In this document: positions 44,259-52,629 of the stretch, one piece after another | Layout of the letters: each line of letters begins with the position of its first letter | How positions within the stretch are numbered: the first letter of the stretch is position 1 | Assembly: GCF_042219825.1 (NCBI RefSeq) | Contig: NZ_JBHJHQ010000005.1 | Location: 372,001-436,000 of the forward strand | Reading direction: 5' to 3' | Source: JBHJHP01 sp042219825 | GTDB lineage: Bacteria; Bacteroidota; Bacteroidia; Bacteroidales; UBA5342 | Length of the DNA stretch: 64,000 bases | Program-made: the position numbers and the translations under genes | The notes under the pieces: model-generated | Database searches by the model: none | Told to the model about the DNA's origin: nothing | What the model saw: only the letters and a program-made list of their open reading frames with translations

Positions 44259-45017
44259 ATGCCGGAGATTTCCACTGTCATCATCACAAACAACAACGAA
44301 AAAAACATCGAACGCTGCCTGACTTCGGTAAAACCTGTAAGCGAAGAGATTATTGTTGTGGATAGTTACTCCGCTGATGCTACACCGGAAATCTGTAAAA
44401 AACATCCTGAAGTTAAGTTTTATCAAAAGGAATTAACTTCTGCAGGTGATCAGAAAAACTATGGGATATCAAAGACCTCTAACGACTATATCTTTTCAAT
44501 AGATGCCAATGAAGAGCTTTCTCCCGGACTGCTGAATCATCTAGCAGTTAACAGGGAGCAGTTCACAAAATTCGCTTATGCATTTAGAACGCTGAACCAT
44601 ATCGGTTCGGAAGCGATTGAACATGGACTGTGGTATCCTAACGAACGAATCCGCTTGTTCAGAAAAGATAAAGGCCTGTGGGAAACCGGTGTGTTGAGGG
44701 AAAGAGTATTACCTGAACCCGGAGTAAAGCCAGTTAAAATTCCACTCCATATTAACCGTTACGAATTTTCAACCATACAGGAATTCAGGAGAGATTCAGA
44801 AGAATATGCACGGTGGTGGGCCGAACACAAATTGGAGGCCGGAGAAAAGGCCGGCGCCCTTTCTGCAATATTTCGTGCTACCTTGACTTTTTTACGTTCT
44901 TTTTTTATTAAATTGGCGTTTTTAGACGGCATAACCGGAGTTCAGGTTTCGGTTCAAAACACCAGGGAGACATATTTAAAGTACAAAGCATTACGTTTAC
45001 AAAATAAACATGGCTGA
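44259..45017 (+). CDS. GT2 glycosyltransferase with DAN in place of DxD
   Basis: A 252-residue GT2 protein, related to the first GT2 two genes upstream: TVIITNNNEKNIERCL, EIIVVDSYSADATPEICKK, DQKNYGISKTSNDYIFSIDANEELSP, then ERIRLFRKDKGLWETG. The metal motif reads DAN where the upstream paralogue has DAD, which may weaken metal binding. It starts 4 bases after the GT4 gene and overlaps the tsaC-like gene by 8 bases, so translation is coupled. Confidence 0.78.
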   Translation: MPEISTVIITNNNEKNIERCLTSVKPVSEEIIVVDSYSADATPEICKKHPEVKFYQKELTSAGDQKNYGISKTSNDYIFSIDANEELSPGLLNHLAVNREQFTKFAYAFRTLNHIGSEAIEHGLWYPNERIRLFRKDKGLWETGVLRERVLPEPGVKPVKIPLHINRYEFSTIQEFRRDSEEYARWWAEHKLEAGEKAGALSAIFRATLTFLRSFFIKLAFLDGITGVQVSVQNTRETYLKYKALRLQNKHG

Positions 45018-45582
45018 TTTTAAAGACGATATAGAAAAGGCACTGGAATGCCTGAATAACGGAGGAATACTGATTTATCCCACCGATACCATTTGGGGTA
45101 TAGGATGTGATGCGACCAATGCAGATGCTGTAAAAAGCATTTATGCACTAAAAAAAAGGGAAGATTCAAAGAGTATGCTGGTTTTACTTGATAGTGAGTT
45201 CAAACTTCAGACCTATGTAAGTGAAGTACCGGAAATTGCGTATGACCTGATTGAGATGAGTGAAAAACCACTGACCATCATTTACGACGGTGCCAAAAAC
45301 CTGGCTCAAAACCTGGTGGCAGAAGATGGCAGCATTGGCATTCGCATTACCGGCGAGGCTTTTTCGAAGCAACTGATCCAGAAGTTTAAAAAACCGATTG
45401 TGAGCACATCAGCCAATATCAGTGGAAACCCGTCACCGAAATTTTTTGCAGAAATTGATCCAGCTGTTTTTGAAAGCGCAGATTATGTGGTAAAATTCCG
45501 ACAGGATGAAACTACAGGAGCTCAACCCTCAGGAATTATTAAACTGAAATCAAACGGAGAAATAAAAGTCATCAGGGAATGA
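45010..45582 (+). CDS. tsaC: L-threonylcarbamoyladenylate synthase (TsaC/YrdC family)
   Basis: The YrdC/TsaC family makes threonylcarbamoyl-AMP for the t6A base of ANN-reading tRNAs. The 190 residues have GGILIYPTDTIWGIGCDATN, YALKKREDSKSMLVLL, SEKPLTIIYDGA, IGIRITGEAFSKQLIQ and IVSTSANISGNPSP, which are all conserved family stretches. It is a short TsaC-type protein rather than the longer Sua5. It overlaps the GT2 gene before it (8 bases) and the sugar transferase after it (4 bases), an odd place for a tRNA-modification gene but translation looks coupled. Confidence 0.9.
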   Translation: MADFKDDIEKALECLNNGGILIYPTDTIWGIGCDATNADAVKSIYALKKREDSKSMLVLLDSEFKLQTYVSEVPEIAYDLIEMSEKPLTIIYDGAKNLAQNLVAEDGSIGIRITGEAFSKQLIQKFKKPIVSTSANISGNPSPKFFAEIDPAVFESADYVVKFRQDETTGAQPSGIIKLKSNGEIKVIRE

Positions 45583-46991
45583 TTCGCGGGAAAAAACAGA
45601 CCATAAAATATATTGTATCCGATTTTGTTTTTTCTGCCATCGGATGGGTTGTCTTTTTCTTTTTCCGCCGGGCCAGACTGGACGCTATAGACCCTGGCAG
45701 TAATCTGGTATTCCAACCGGACTTCAAACTTTTTCTGGGTGTCACGCTGATTCCTTTTTTCTGGATCCTGATCTTTCAGCTTTCAGGCTATTACAAAAAC
45801 GTACTGCGGCGATCCAGATTCAATGAATTCTCGCAGACCCTTCTGTCCATATTGTTTGGTTCGGTTGTTTTGTTCTTCACCATTCTGCTCGATGACGTAG
45901 TAAAAGGCTATTCAACATATTATCTGTCACTGTTATCGCTGTTCTCCATACAGTTTGTAATCATTTATACGACCAGAAGCATCATTACCACCAGGATCAA
46001 AAAGAATATTGCAAAGGGATTAAATGGTTTTCGCACACTGATTATTGGGAATGGTAAAGACATTGAAGAAACTGCAAAAATATTGCCGCCTTACCTGGGA
46101 AACATCATTCTGGGGGTTGTGACAACGGATAAACGGCATAGCAGTGAGGTCATCAACGGTCTGACCTGTTACGGGTCAGTAGATCAACTTGACCAGATCA
46201 TTACCGAAAACAATATCGACGAAGTGATCCTGTCCCTCAGGGATTCCACACTAACAAAACTAAAATCGGTTTTGGAAGCACTATACCGCCATGATGTGTT
46301 TATTAAAACAACTCCGGGTGTAGCAGACAAACTAATTGGGATCGCCAAGCTCAATCCGATTTATGGCACACCTTTTATTGAAGTGGCCCATGAGCTGATG
46401 CCGCCTTTTGAGGAAAACATGAAACGTGTGTTTGATGTGGGTGTTGCAGTTCTGTTTATGGTGTTGTTTTCTCCGCTTTATCTCTTACTCGCTATCCGGG
46501 TAAAACTGGATTCCAAAGGTCCCGTTTTCTACAGGCAGGAACGTGTAGGTAAAAACGGAAATCCGTTTCATATCCACAAATTCAGGACCATGTACGACGG
46601 TGCAGAAAATGGCAACGGTCCACAACTGGCTTCACCTGATGACAAACGCATTACGCGTTTTGGTCGAACCATGCGGAAATACCGCTTAGATGAACTGCCA
46701 CAATTCTGGAATGTACTGATTGGAGACATGTCGGTGGTTGGCCCCAGACCTGAACGTCAGTTTTTCATTGACCAGATTGTAAAAAGGAACCCGAATTATT
46801 ACCTGTTACAAAAAGTAAGGCCGGGGATTACATCATTAGGGATGGTTAAATACGGTTATGCCGACAGTATTGATAAAATGATTGACCGTTTGAAATTTGA
46901 CCTGATTTACCTGGAAAACATGTCCATCCTCCTCGATCTGAAAATCTTCTTTTATACTTTGAAAACCATTGTTACCGGCAAAGGTGTTTAA
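45579..46991 (+). CDS. Polyprenyl-phosphate sugar-1-phosphate transferase (WcaJ/WbaP-like)
   Basis: This class puts the first sugar phosphate on undecaprenyl phosphate and so begins exopolysaccharide or O-antigen synthesis. The 470 residues have four N-terminal membrane helices, a CoA-binding-like middle (TLIIGNGKDIEETAKIL), then a fifth helix and the catalytic domain: KRVFDVGVAVLFMVLFSPLY, FYRQERVGKNGNPFHIHKFR and RKYRLDELPQFWNVLIGDMS, with VGPRPERQFF. These motifs define the bacterial sugar transferase domain. Its ATG overlaps the tsaC-like stop. It is the last gene of the run from lysA; no clear terminator follows. Confidence 0.92.
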   Translation: MIRGKKQTIKYIVSDFVFSAIGWVVFFFFRRARLDAIDPGSNLVFQPDFKLFLGVTLIPFFWILIFQLSGYYKNVLRRSRFNEFSQTLLSILFGSVVLFFTILLDDVVKGYSTYYLSLLSLFSIQFVIIYTTRSIITTRIKKNIAKGLNGFRTLIIGNGKDIEETAKILPPYLGNIILGVVTTDKRHSSEVINGLTCYGSVDQLDQIITENNIDEVILSLRDSTLTKLKSVLEALYRHDVFIKTTPGVADKLIGIAKLNPIYGTPFIEVAHELMPPFEENMKRVFDVGVAVLFMVLFSPLYLLLAIRVKLDSKGPVFYRQERVGKNGNPFHIHKFRTMYDGAENGNGPQLASPDDKRITRFGRTMRKYRLDELPQFWNVLIGDMSVVGPRPERQFFIDQIVKRNPNYYLLQKVRPGITSLGMVKYGYADSIDKMIDRLKFDLIYLENMSILLDLKIFFYTLKTIVTGKGV

Positions 46992-47123
46992 TATGTAAAG
47001 CTTCAATTAACGACAGTGTCTTTCATATGTTTGATTAAAATAAACTAAGTCGTTCATATTGCAGAACAACACCGATACAGTAATCATTGTATTAAACCAG
47101 TCTACATATTGGCCAGCATTAAC

Positions 47124-47162
47124 CACAAAGTACACAAAGCGTTTTCACAAAGAAACACAAAG
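47124..47162 (+). repeat. Four CACAAAG repeats
   Basis: CACAAAG occurs at 47124-47130, 47133-47139, 47146-47152 and 47156-47162, with gaps of 2, 6 and 3 bases, in the 225-base space after the sugar transferase gene. The gaps are irregular and short, so this is not a CRISPR; similar low-complexity CACAAAG tracts occur between genes in many Bacteroidota. Confidence 0.6.
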
Positions 47163-47216
47163 GGATTCCCAACATAATACATTCTGCAAACCAGCAAATA
47201 CTATTTCCGGCAAATT

Positions 47217-47948
47217 TTATTTAACCTGCATAAAAAACATATATACAGTGCCAAAATCCATCAAGCCGTGCAAAATTGCAAAATAGATAAACAGAGAAGG
47301 CCGGTAATAAATTGAAATGCCTATTAACAATGCGAAGGGTAAAAATACAAGTGCACGATAAAGAATAAAATCCATATCGGGAATAAATGGAAGTGTACAG
47401 TGCTGAACTGAAAGAAATAACACCGGGAGCATGACTGCCAACCATTTTTTATTCAGCCGTTTGACAAGCCTGGGCATGATATACACAAAATAAGTTGCCA
47501 ATTCTGCAAATGCAATAGTCAAAGGGAAAGCGAACATCAGCGAGTAAACCAACCATTTGTTTATCGGACCAAACATCATGTGCGTTGGAACATCGGGATC
47601 TCCCCATATAACTGAGCTTAGCAGATATCCCGGCATCATGGCAACAGGAATTGAGACCAGAGCAAGTATCAAAAAAATAAGCACATCCTTTTTAATTGTA
47701 TTCTTTGGGAATCTAAATATTTTGAAGTAATTCTCTCCTTCCCTTTTAAACAATATCATCAGCAACAGAATGCTGACTATATTTGTCAGGGTAGCAGTCA
47801 GTAACCAGTATTTTTCTGAGGACTCCCAGGAATCCAACATAAAAGCAAATATGGCCTGAAAAACCAAAAAAAACAGCAACCTGCTAAACAATAATAAAAA
47901 CGGAAAATTTGATGTTTTAACCGAACTATTAACTGCTTTTGTTGACAT
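47217..47948 (-). CDS. CPBP-like intramembrane protease family protein, degenerate first motif
   Basis: A 243-residue membrane protein with about seven hydrophobic segments. The last third fits the CPBP (Abi/CAAX protease) pattern: AFAELATYFVYIMPRLV at the EExxxR motif, FLSVQHCTLPF with the second-motif His, and FAILHGLMDFG with the third-motif His. The first motif has only one Glu (AE for EE) and spacing to Arg is changed, so protease activity is doubtful. Single minus-strand gene; no recognised partner. Confidence 0.55.
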   Translation of the reverse strand: MSTKAVNSSVKTSNFPFLLLFSRLLFFLVFQAIFAFMLDSWESSEKYWLLTATLTNIVSILLLMILFKREGENYFKIFRFPKNTIKKDVLIFLILALVSIPVAMMPGYLLSSVIWGDPDVPTHMMFGPINKWLVYSLMFAFPLTIAFAELATYFVYIMPRLVKRLNKKWLAVMLPVLFLSVQHCTLPFIPDMDFILYRALVFLPFALLIGISIYYRPSLFIYFAILHGLMDFGTVYMFFMQVK

Positions 47949-48122
47949 TTTATATTTTAAACTTATGCTTTTGGATCTGTGTTAAAAATACAAAATTATT
48001 CATCAAATCATTCAAAACTTACCCCCGCACCAAATATTTTTTAACGGTAGAGCGCTATATATTCAGTCATTTTATTTTGAGGGGTTGAAATGTGGTACCA
48101 TAATATTCCCACGGTATGGTCT

Positions 48123-48143
48123 CATCCCGAACCTGCCGGGATG
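48123..48143. terminator. Hairpin after the lipoprotein gene
   Basis: CATCCCG (48123-48129) and CGGGATG (48137-48143) form a 7-bp stem with a 7-base loop, 27 bases beyond the stop of the minus-strand lipoprotein gene. It lacks a T-run; its TCCCG...CGGGA core resembles the hairpins at 5263-5282 and 22447-22462. Confidence 0.4.
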
Positions 48144-48169
48144 CACTATAACCGAGCTTGCAAGGCATT

Positions 48170-49504
48170 CTAATTTAAGTTTAATCTATCACCAGCTATA
48201 TAAATATTCCCCATATAATATGATAGCATATTAAATTTTGTATATGTATCCGGGAAAATATATGAATCAATTAAATTCATATTTTCTAAATCATCATATT
48301 TAAACATAAACATTACTCTTTTGTCATATATTGTCTCTTTAAAAATTAACAGAAATATTGTACCATTGGGATCAACTATTATAGAACGGATATAACCACC
48401 GTCACCTTTATATATTGTTTCTTCATATTCAAGATCCAAGTTTACACTGATAGTTTTCAATTGTCTGGAATTAGTATTAAAAACTTGTAACTGGTCATTA
48501 TATCCTGTTGGAACAATTAAGCTTTTTGATTTTGGATCCCATCCAAAATTATATGGCATCATTCCATACTTTCCTGTATCTACTGAATCAACAATAAGAG
48601 CATTATTATTTTTTATTTCAATTTTACGAACGTACCATTTTACTGCGGCGTCTCCTGAAATCCAAAATGAATTTTCATAGGTGTCAGTAATATCACAATT
48701 ACCAGCAAGGCCATATGGGTGATTCATAAAATCTAAATTTTTCCATAGATGGGAAGATTCAATACCTGATTCAGGATTGTAAGCCATTAATGGATCTGCA
48801 GATTTGCAATACCAAAATTTTCCTTCACAGAATGCAAAATCTATAACATCACGATGCGGCCACTCTAATGCGTTTTCTTCTATAGTAATTAATTTATGGA
48901 TTGGCTGAATGATTGTATCTATATTGTATATTTCACCTTTATTAACGATTATATTATTGACACTCAATTTCCTATAATTGTCCTTTTCTAAAACAATATC
49001 ATATATACCTGGAAAAATAAAATCAAATCTAAAAAATCCCTTGTTGGTTGTTAATGCACTTTTATCTGTTCCAAGCAACTTTACGTTTATTTCACTATAA
49101 TCACTTATTTCGGGAATAGTTATATTTCCTGTCAAAGAACAGAACGTTTGTGAATATAAATTTCCCCAGTTCTTACTATCAGTAGAAAAAAATCCTAATG
49201 TATCAGTTATCTCACCATCAAACTGGCTAGATTTCGTGGTTATGGCATCCTCTTTCTTTTTACTAATTACAGTGTACTCGCCATTGATTATTTCTTTAAA
49301 TTCAAAATAACCGTCAAAATTTGTGGTGGAAATATAATTATTATCTTCATTTTCAATAATAAGAGTGGCAGAAGATAGTGGCTGTCCGGAAGCCTTGTCT
49401 AAAACCCGACCAATTATTGAACTTCTATCTGTTTCAACAGGTTCTTTTATACAACTGGATAATAAAATTATTAACACAAACAGAAAGATATTTATTGCTC
49501 TCAT
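48170..49504 (-). CDS. Surface-type lipoprotein with carboxypeptidase-regulatory-like domains
   Basis: From ATG 49504 a lipoprotein signal is clear: MRAINIFLFVLIILLSSC, Cys18 being the lipidated residue. Next come two CarboxypepD_reg-like beta-sandwich domains (IGRVLDKASGQPLSSATLII...FDGYFEF at about 30-90, and LTGNITIPEISDYSEINVKLLG at about 115-195), then about 240 residues that look like a beta-propeller-like sensor (WPHRDVIDFAFCEGKFWYCK, GWDPKSKSLIVPTGYN). The function is unknown; carbohydrate or peptide binding at the outer membrane is possible. The gene is clearly AT-richer than genes outside 48-52 kb and lies 102 bases downstream of the leucine-rich-repeat gene, likely cotranscribed. 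Confidence 0.65.
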   Translation of the reverse strand: MRAINIFLFVLIILLSSCIKEPVETDRSSIIGRVLDKASGQPLSSATLIIENEDNNYISTTNFDGYFEFKEIINGEYTVISKKKEDAITTKSSQFDGEITDTLGFFSTDSKNWGNLYSQTFCSLTGNITIPEISDYSEINVKLLGTDKSALTTNKGFFRFDFIFPGIYDIVLEKDNYRKLSVNNIIVNKGEIYNIDTIIQPIHKLITIEENALEWPHRDVIDFAFCEGKFWYCKSADPLMAYNPESGIESSHLWKNLDFMNHPYGLAGNCDITDTYENSFWISGDAAVKWYVRKIEIKNNNALIVDSVDTGKYGMMPYNFGWDPKSKSLIVPTGYNDQLQVFNTNSRQLKTISVNLDLEYEETIYKGDGGYIRSIIVDPNGTIFLLIFKETIYDKRVMFMFKYDDLENMNLIDSYIFPDTYTKFNMLSYYMGNIYIAGDRLNLN

Positions 49505-49606
49505 TTTGTTATTATTATAGATTTGATATTTCATTTTAATCGGTATTTGGAATATTTTTTATCCAATTTCTATTATTTGCAGAATACACCTTTAAATGTG
49601 TTCTAT

Positions 49607-52297
49607 TTAATTGATTGTGCACTTTACTATTTCGCACCAGTCTATTGTATTTAATTCTATAAAATAAATACCTTTATTAAGGTCAAGGTTCTCTAAATTA
49701 TACAAATGATTTCCTTGACTTTTATTACCAAGTTTAAATGAATTTATTTTTACGCCGTTTAAATCATATAGGTTTATAGTAACTTTTGATGCCCTTTCCA
49801 ATAAATAAGATATTGTAAAATTATCTGATGATGGATTAGGGTAAATATTAAAGTTTTCTTTTTTAACTTCATCTATGCTTACATTATCATCCGCAATATA
49901 TGGTCCATCTGCTGTATATACCTCCGCACCACCAAGGTATTTGCCGCGTGGTCCCCACCATCTATAAAAATCAAAACCAACTATTTCAGGAGTTGGAAGT
50001 TTAAAAGTTGGAAATTGGTAAGAGTCAAATGCCTTATTCCCGATATAAACCAATGACTTACAATCATTTAAATATATATTAACGAAATAATTAGAGTAAA
50101 ATGCACTATTCCCAATGAATTCTAGAGAAATCAACTCTTTAAAATTTATATTTATAATATTGTTACTTGAAAATGCGAAATTACCTATCATTTTAAGAGA
50201 TGCTGGAAATTGAACATCCAATATACCTTTTCCGGCAAAAACACCGGTAGAATTCTGTTCAGCATCTTTGACACCTGTTACTTCTTGATTATTTAAACTA
50301 TCTGGAATGACCAACGATAAATATCGTAAATTAGCTGAGCAACTTTGTATTATTCCATTTTCTATAATTACATCACCATCCTTAAGCGTATATGGAGCAT
50401 AAACGTAATAAGCTTGAGATAAATCACTAACGATATCACCTCCCTTAAAATTATTATTCATGCTATTTTTCCAGCCATATTCAGGATATTCATTATTTAC
50501 AGGTAATTTAAGACATAAATTTGAATTTTTTGAAAATGCATCCTTTTTAATGAATCTTAGTTCTGTACAATGGTCAAGATTTAGACTATCCAAAAGGTTT
50601 TCATAGAATACGCATCTACCAATCGTTTCTATACCTGATGGCAATTGTACACTAACTATATTTTTACTCGCGAATAACCCTTCTGAAAGATACCCATTAG
50701 GGAAGCCTATAATTCTTTGACCATCTAAAGAATCTGGGATTATTATAGTTTTTAGAGCGAAATCATAACTACAACTTTGAATTACGCCATTTTGAACCTC
50801 AACATCCTCGTCTAAAATAGTATATGGAGCTAAAAGGTAGTAATAAGTTGAAAAGTTTGTAACGTTATCTTCAGGCCTAAAGGTATCTTTATCTCCACTT
50901 CTCCAATTATATAGACCATATTTGGTCTTAAACGGCAATACAAAATCTGCTATTGGGTTATTGTCAAAAGCCTTAGAATCAATAAAGCTAAGTTCAACGC
51001 AATTTGAAAGATCTACCTTTGTAAGATTATTGCTGCTAAAAGCTCCTTCTTTTATTAAGTTTAGTGTTGATGGAAGAATAATTCTTTCAAGTCCTTTTCC
51101 TGAAAATACATCATTGCCTATTGAGGTTATTGTTTGGTTATCAATTATTTCAGGAATCCTTATTTCTTTAAATGTGGTATCATAGTTACAACCAATTAAA
51201 ACGCCTCTATCAATAACTGCCTCTTCTTTAGAAATTATTAAATAGCCTTGGGGGACATAATAGTAACTTGAAAAATTACTAATTGAACTCCCACCTTCGA
51301 TGTAGTCATTCAATTCATTCCTCCAACCGTAAGATACATATTCAGGATTATCAGGAAGCCTAATTGTTGTCAATGGATTATTGTTGAAGGCATTAGCACC
51401 TATATGAATTAGCAAATTACAATCATCAATATTTAAAGCTTGAAGATCATTGTAAGCAAAGCTATTTTCACCAATACTTTCCAAAGTCTCAGGCAATGTT
51501 ATATTAATAATACCTCTTTTGCAAAACAAACTATCCTGATAAGAATTAAAAACTGAAGAACTACTATTGGTATTATCCTTTATTCCAATGACTGTTTGGT
51601 TATTTAATACTGAAGGAATGACAATAACCTTATACCTAAAATCGTAACTACAACTTTGAATGATGCCATTTTTGATCATAACATCATTACTTGTCAAAGT
51701 ATATGGTGTTGGTATATAATAAGAAGTCATGAAATTACTAACCGTGGTACCCGCAGAGAACACGTTACCCATTAAATCCATCCAACCATCTTCAGAGTAA
51801 AACTTATGTTCCGGCAACGTTATATTATCAAGTTGTGTCATTAAAAACACATTTTTACCCAGATATGACAATGAATTACAACCTGTTAGATTTACAACTG
51901 TTAAATTATTTGCATAAAACGCATATTCATCAATTAAAACTAATCTTTTACATGGACTTAAATCTAAACTTGTAATATTATTCTTAGCAAATGCAAAGCG
52001 TCGTATGTATTTAATTGATAACGGCAAAGTTATTTTTGTTATTTCTTTCGCTTCAAAGGTCATTACTCCAATTCCTACTACTTCCTGCCCGTCCAGTGAA
52101 TCAGGAATAATGATTTCTTTGATGGTAAAGTTGTATGAACAACTATCAATTATTCCATTATTTACAACCACATCATCACTTGTAAGAGTGTATTCCATTG
52201 CAGAAACATTATTTGCTAAACTAAAGAAAATGGAAAAAACAAAAATCAATGGTTTAATAATGTGTGAGATACTTTTTACATTAATTACATTTTTCAT
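49607..52297 (-). CDS. Five-module BspA-type leucine-rich-repeat protein with T9SS sorting domain
   Basis: An 896-residue secreted protein. After the signal peptide (ending NNVSA at about residue 33) come five modules of about 135-165 residues. Each begins with a motif like YTLTSDDVVVNNGIIDSCSY, then IIIPDSLDGQ, then LRR_5/BspA-type repeats (FAFAKNNITSLDLSPC), and the first four end with an SNFSSYYYVP-like segment. The fifth is followed by a T9SS C-terminal domain starting FNIYPNPSSDNFTISY and ending in a beta strand. BspA-type proteins bind host or matrix proteins or glycans; here the target is unknown. The sequence is strongly AT-rich, so recent transfer is possible. It lies upstream of the lipoprotein gene on the same strand. 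Confidence 0.8.
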   Translation of the reverse strand: MKNVINVKSISHIIKPLIFVFSIFFSLANNVSAMEYTLTSDDVVVNNGIIDSCSYNFTIKEIIIPDSLDGQEVVGIGVMTFEAKEITKITLPLSIKYIRRFAFAKNNITSLDLSPCKRLVLIDEYAFYANNLTVVNLTGCNSLSYLGKNVFLMTQLDNITLPEHKFYSEDGWMDLMGNVFSAGTTVSNFMTSYYIPTPYTLTSNDVMIKNGIIQSCSYDFRYKVIVIPSVLNNQTVIGIKDNTNSSSSVFNSYQDSLFCKRGIINITLPETLESIGENSFAYNDLQALNIDDCNLLIHIGANAFNNNPLTTIRLPDNPEYVSYGWRNELNDYIEGGSSISNFSSYYYVPQGYLIISKEEAVIDRGVLIGCNYDTTFKEIRIPEIIDNQTITSIGNDVFSGKGLERIILPSTLNLIKEGAFSSNNLTKVDLSNCVELSFIDSKAFDNNPIADFVLPFKTKYGLYNWRSGDKDTFRPEDNVTNFSTYYYLLAPYTILDEDVEVQNGVIQSCSYDFALKTIIIPDSLDGQRIIGFPNGYLSEGLFASKNIVSVQLPSGIETIGRCVFYENLLDSLNLDHCTELRFIKKDAFSKNSNLCLKLPVNNEYPEYGWKNSMNNNFKGGDIVSDLSQAYYVYAPYTLKDGDVIIENGIIQSCSANLRYLSLVIPDSLNNQEVTGVKDAEQNSTGVFAGKGILDVQFPASLKMIGNFAFSSNNIININFKELISLEFIGNSAFYSNYFVNIYLNDCKSLVYIGNKAFDSYQFPTFKLPTPEIVGFDFYRWWGPRGKYLGGAEVYTADGPYIADDNVSIDEVKKENFNIYPNPSSDNFTISYLLERASKVTINLYDLNGVKINSFKLGNKSQGNHLYNLENLDLNKGIYFIELNTIDWCEIVKCTIN

Positions 52298-52629
52298 AAT
52301 TTTAGATTTTTTCTGCCTGAAGAAAGATAGTTAACCACAAAACAACAGACCTATATATACTCGGTTTATCGACCCACTAGAGTCGGTAAAGCAAACTTTA
52401 TATTTTAATTGCTTTGCATACAGGATCATTTCTCGGTTTATCAACGATTATAAAAGTAAATATTTTAAAATTAAGAATCAAAACAAATATTCAAAGCTGT
52501 ATACTCCATTTCAGGCATACAGTAATAAAGTCGGATTCATCTACAATGCCTAATCTATCAGAGATGGCTATCTTTATAGTTTGATTCCACGCACATTTTT
52601 TATACTTTCAACGTCTCAAATAGTTTCCC
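52298..52629. other. Divergent intergenic region with a 14-base direct repeat
   Basis: No gene seen. CTCGGTTTATCGAC (52360-52373) recurs as CTCGGTTTATCAAC (52432-52445), 13 of 14 bases alike and 72 bases apart start to start. It lies between the divergent leucine-rich-repeat and pectate lyase genes and could be a pair of regulator sites. Promoter boxes for either gene are not clear. Confidence 0.45.

Noticed and set aside
47124..47162. CACAAAG repeats as a CRISPR array
   Set aside because: Repeats are 7 bases with 2-6 base gaps, with no spacers and no cas genes.
47059..47286. Plus-strand frame of 75 residues after the sugar transferase
   Set aside because: It is built largely from the CACAAAG tract and overlaps the CPBP-like gene end; no protein-like pattern.
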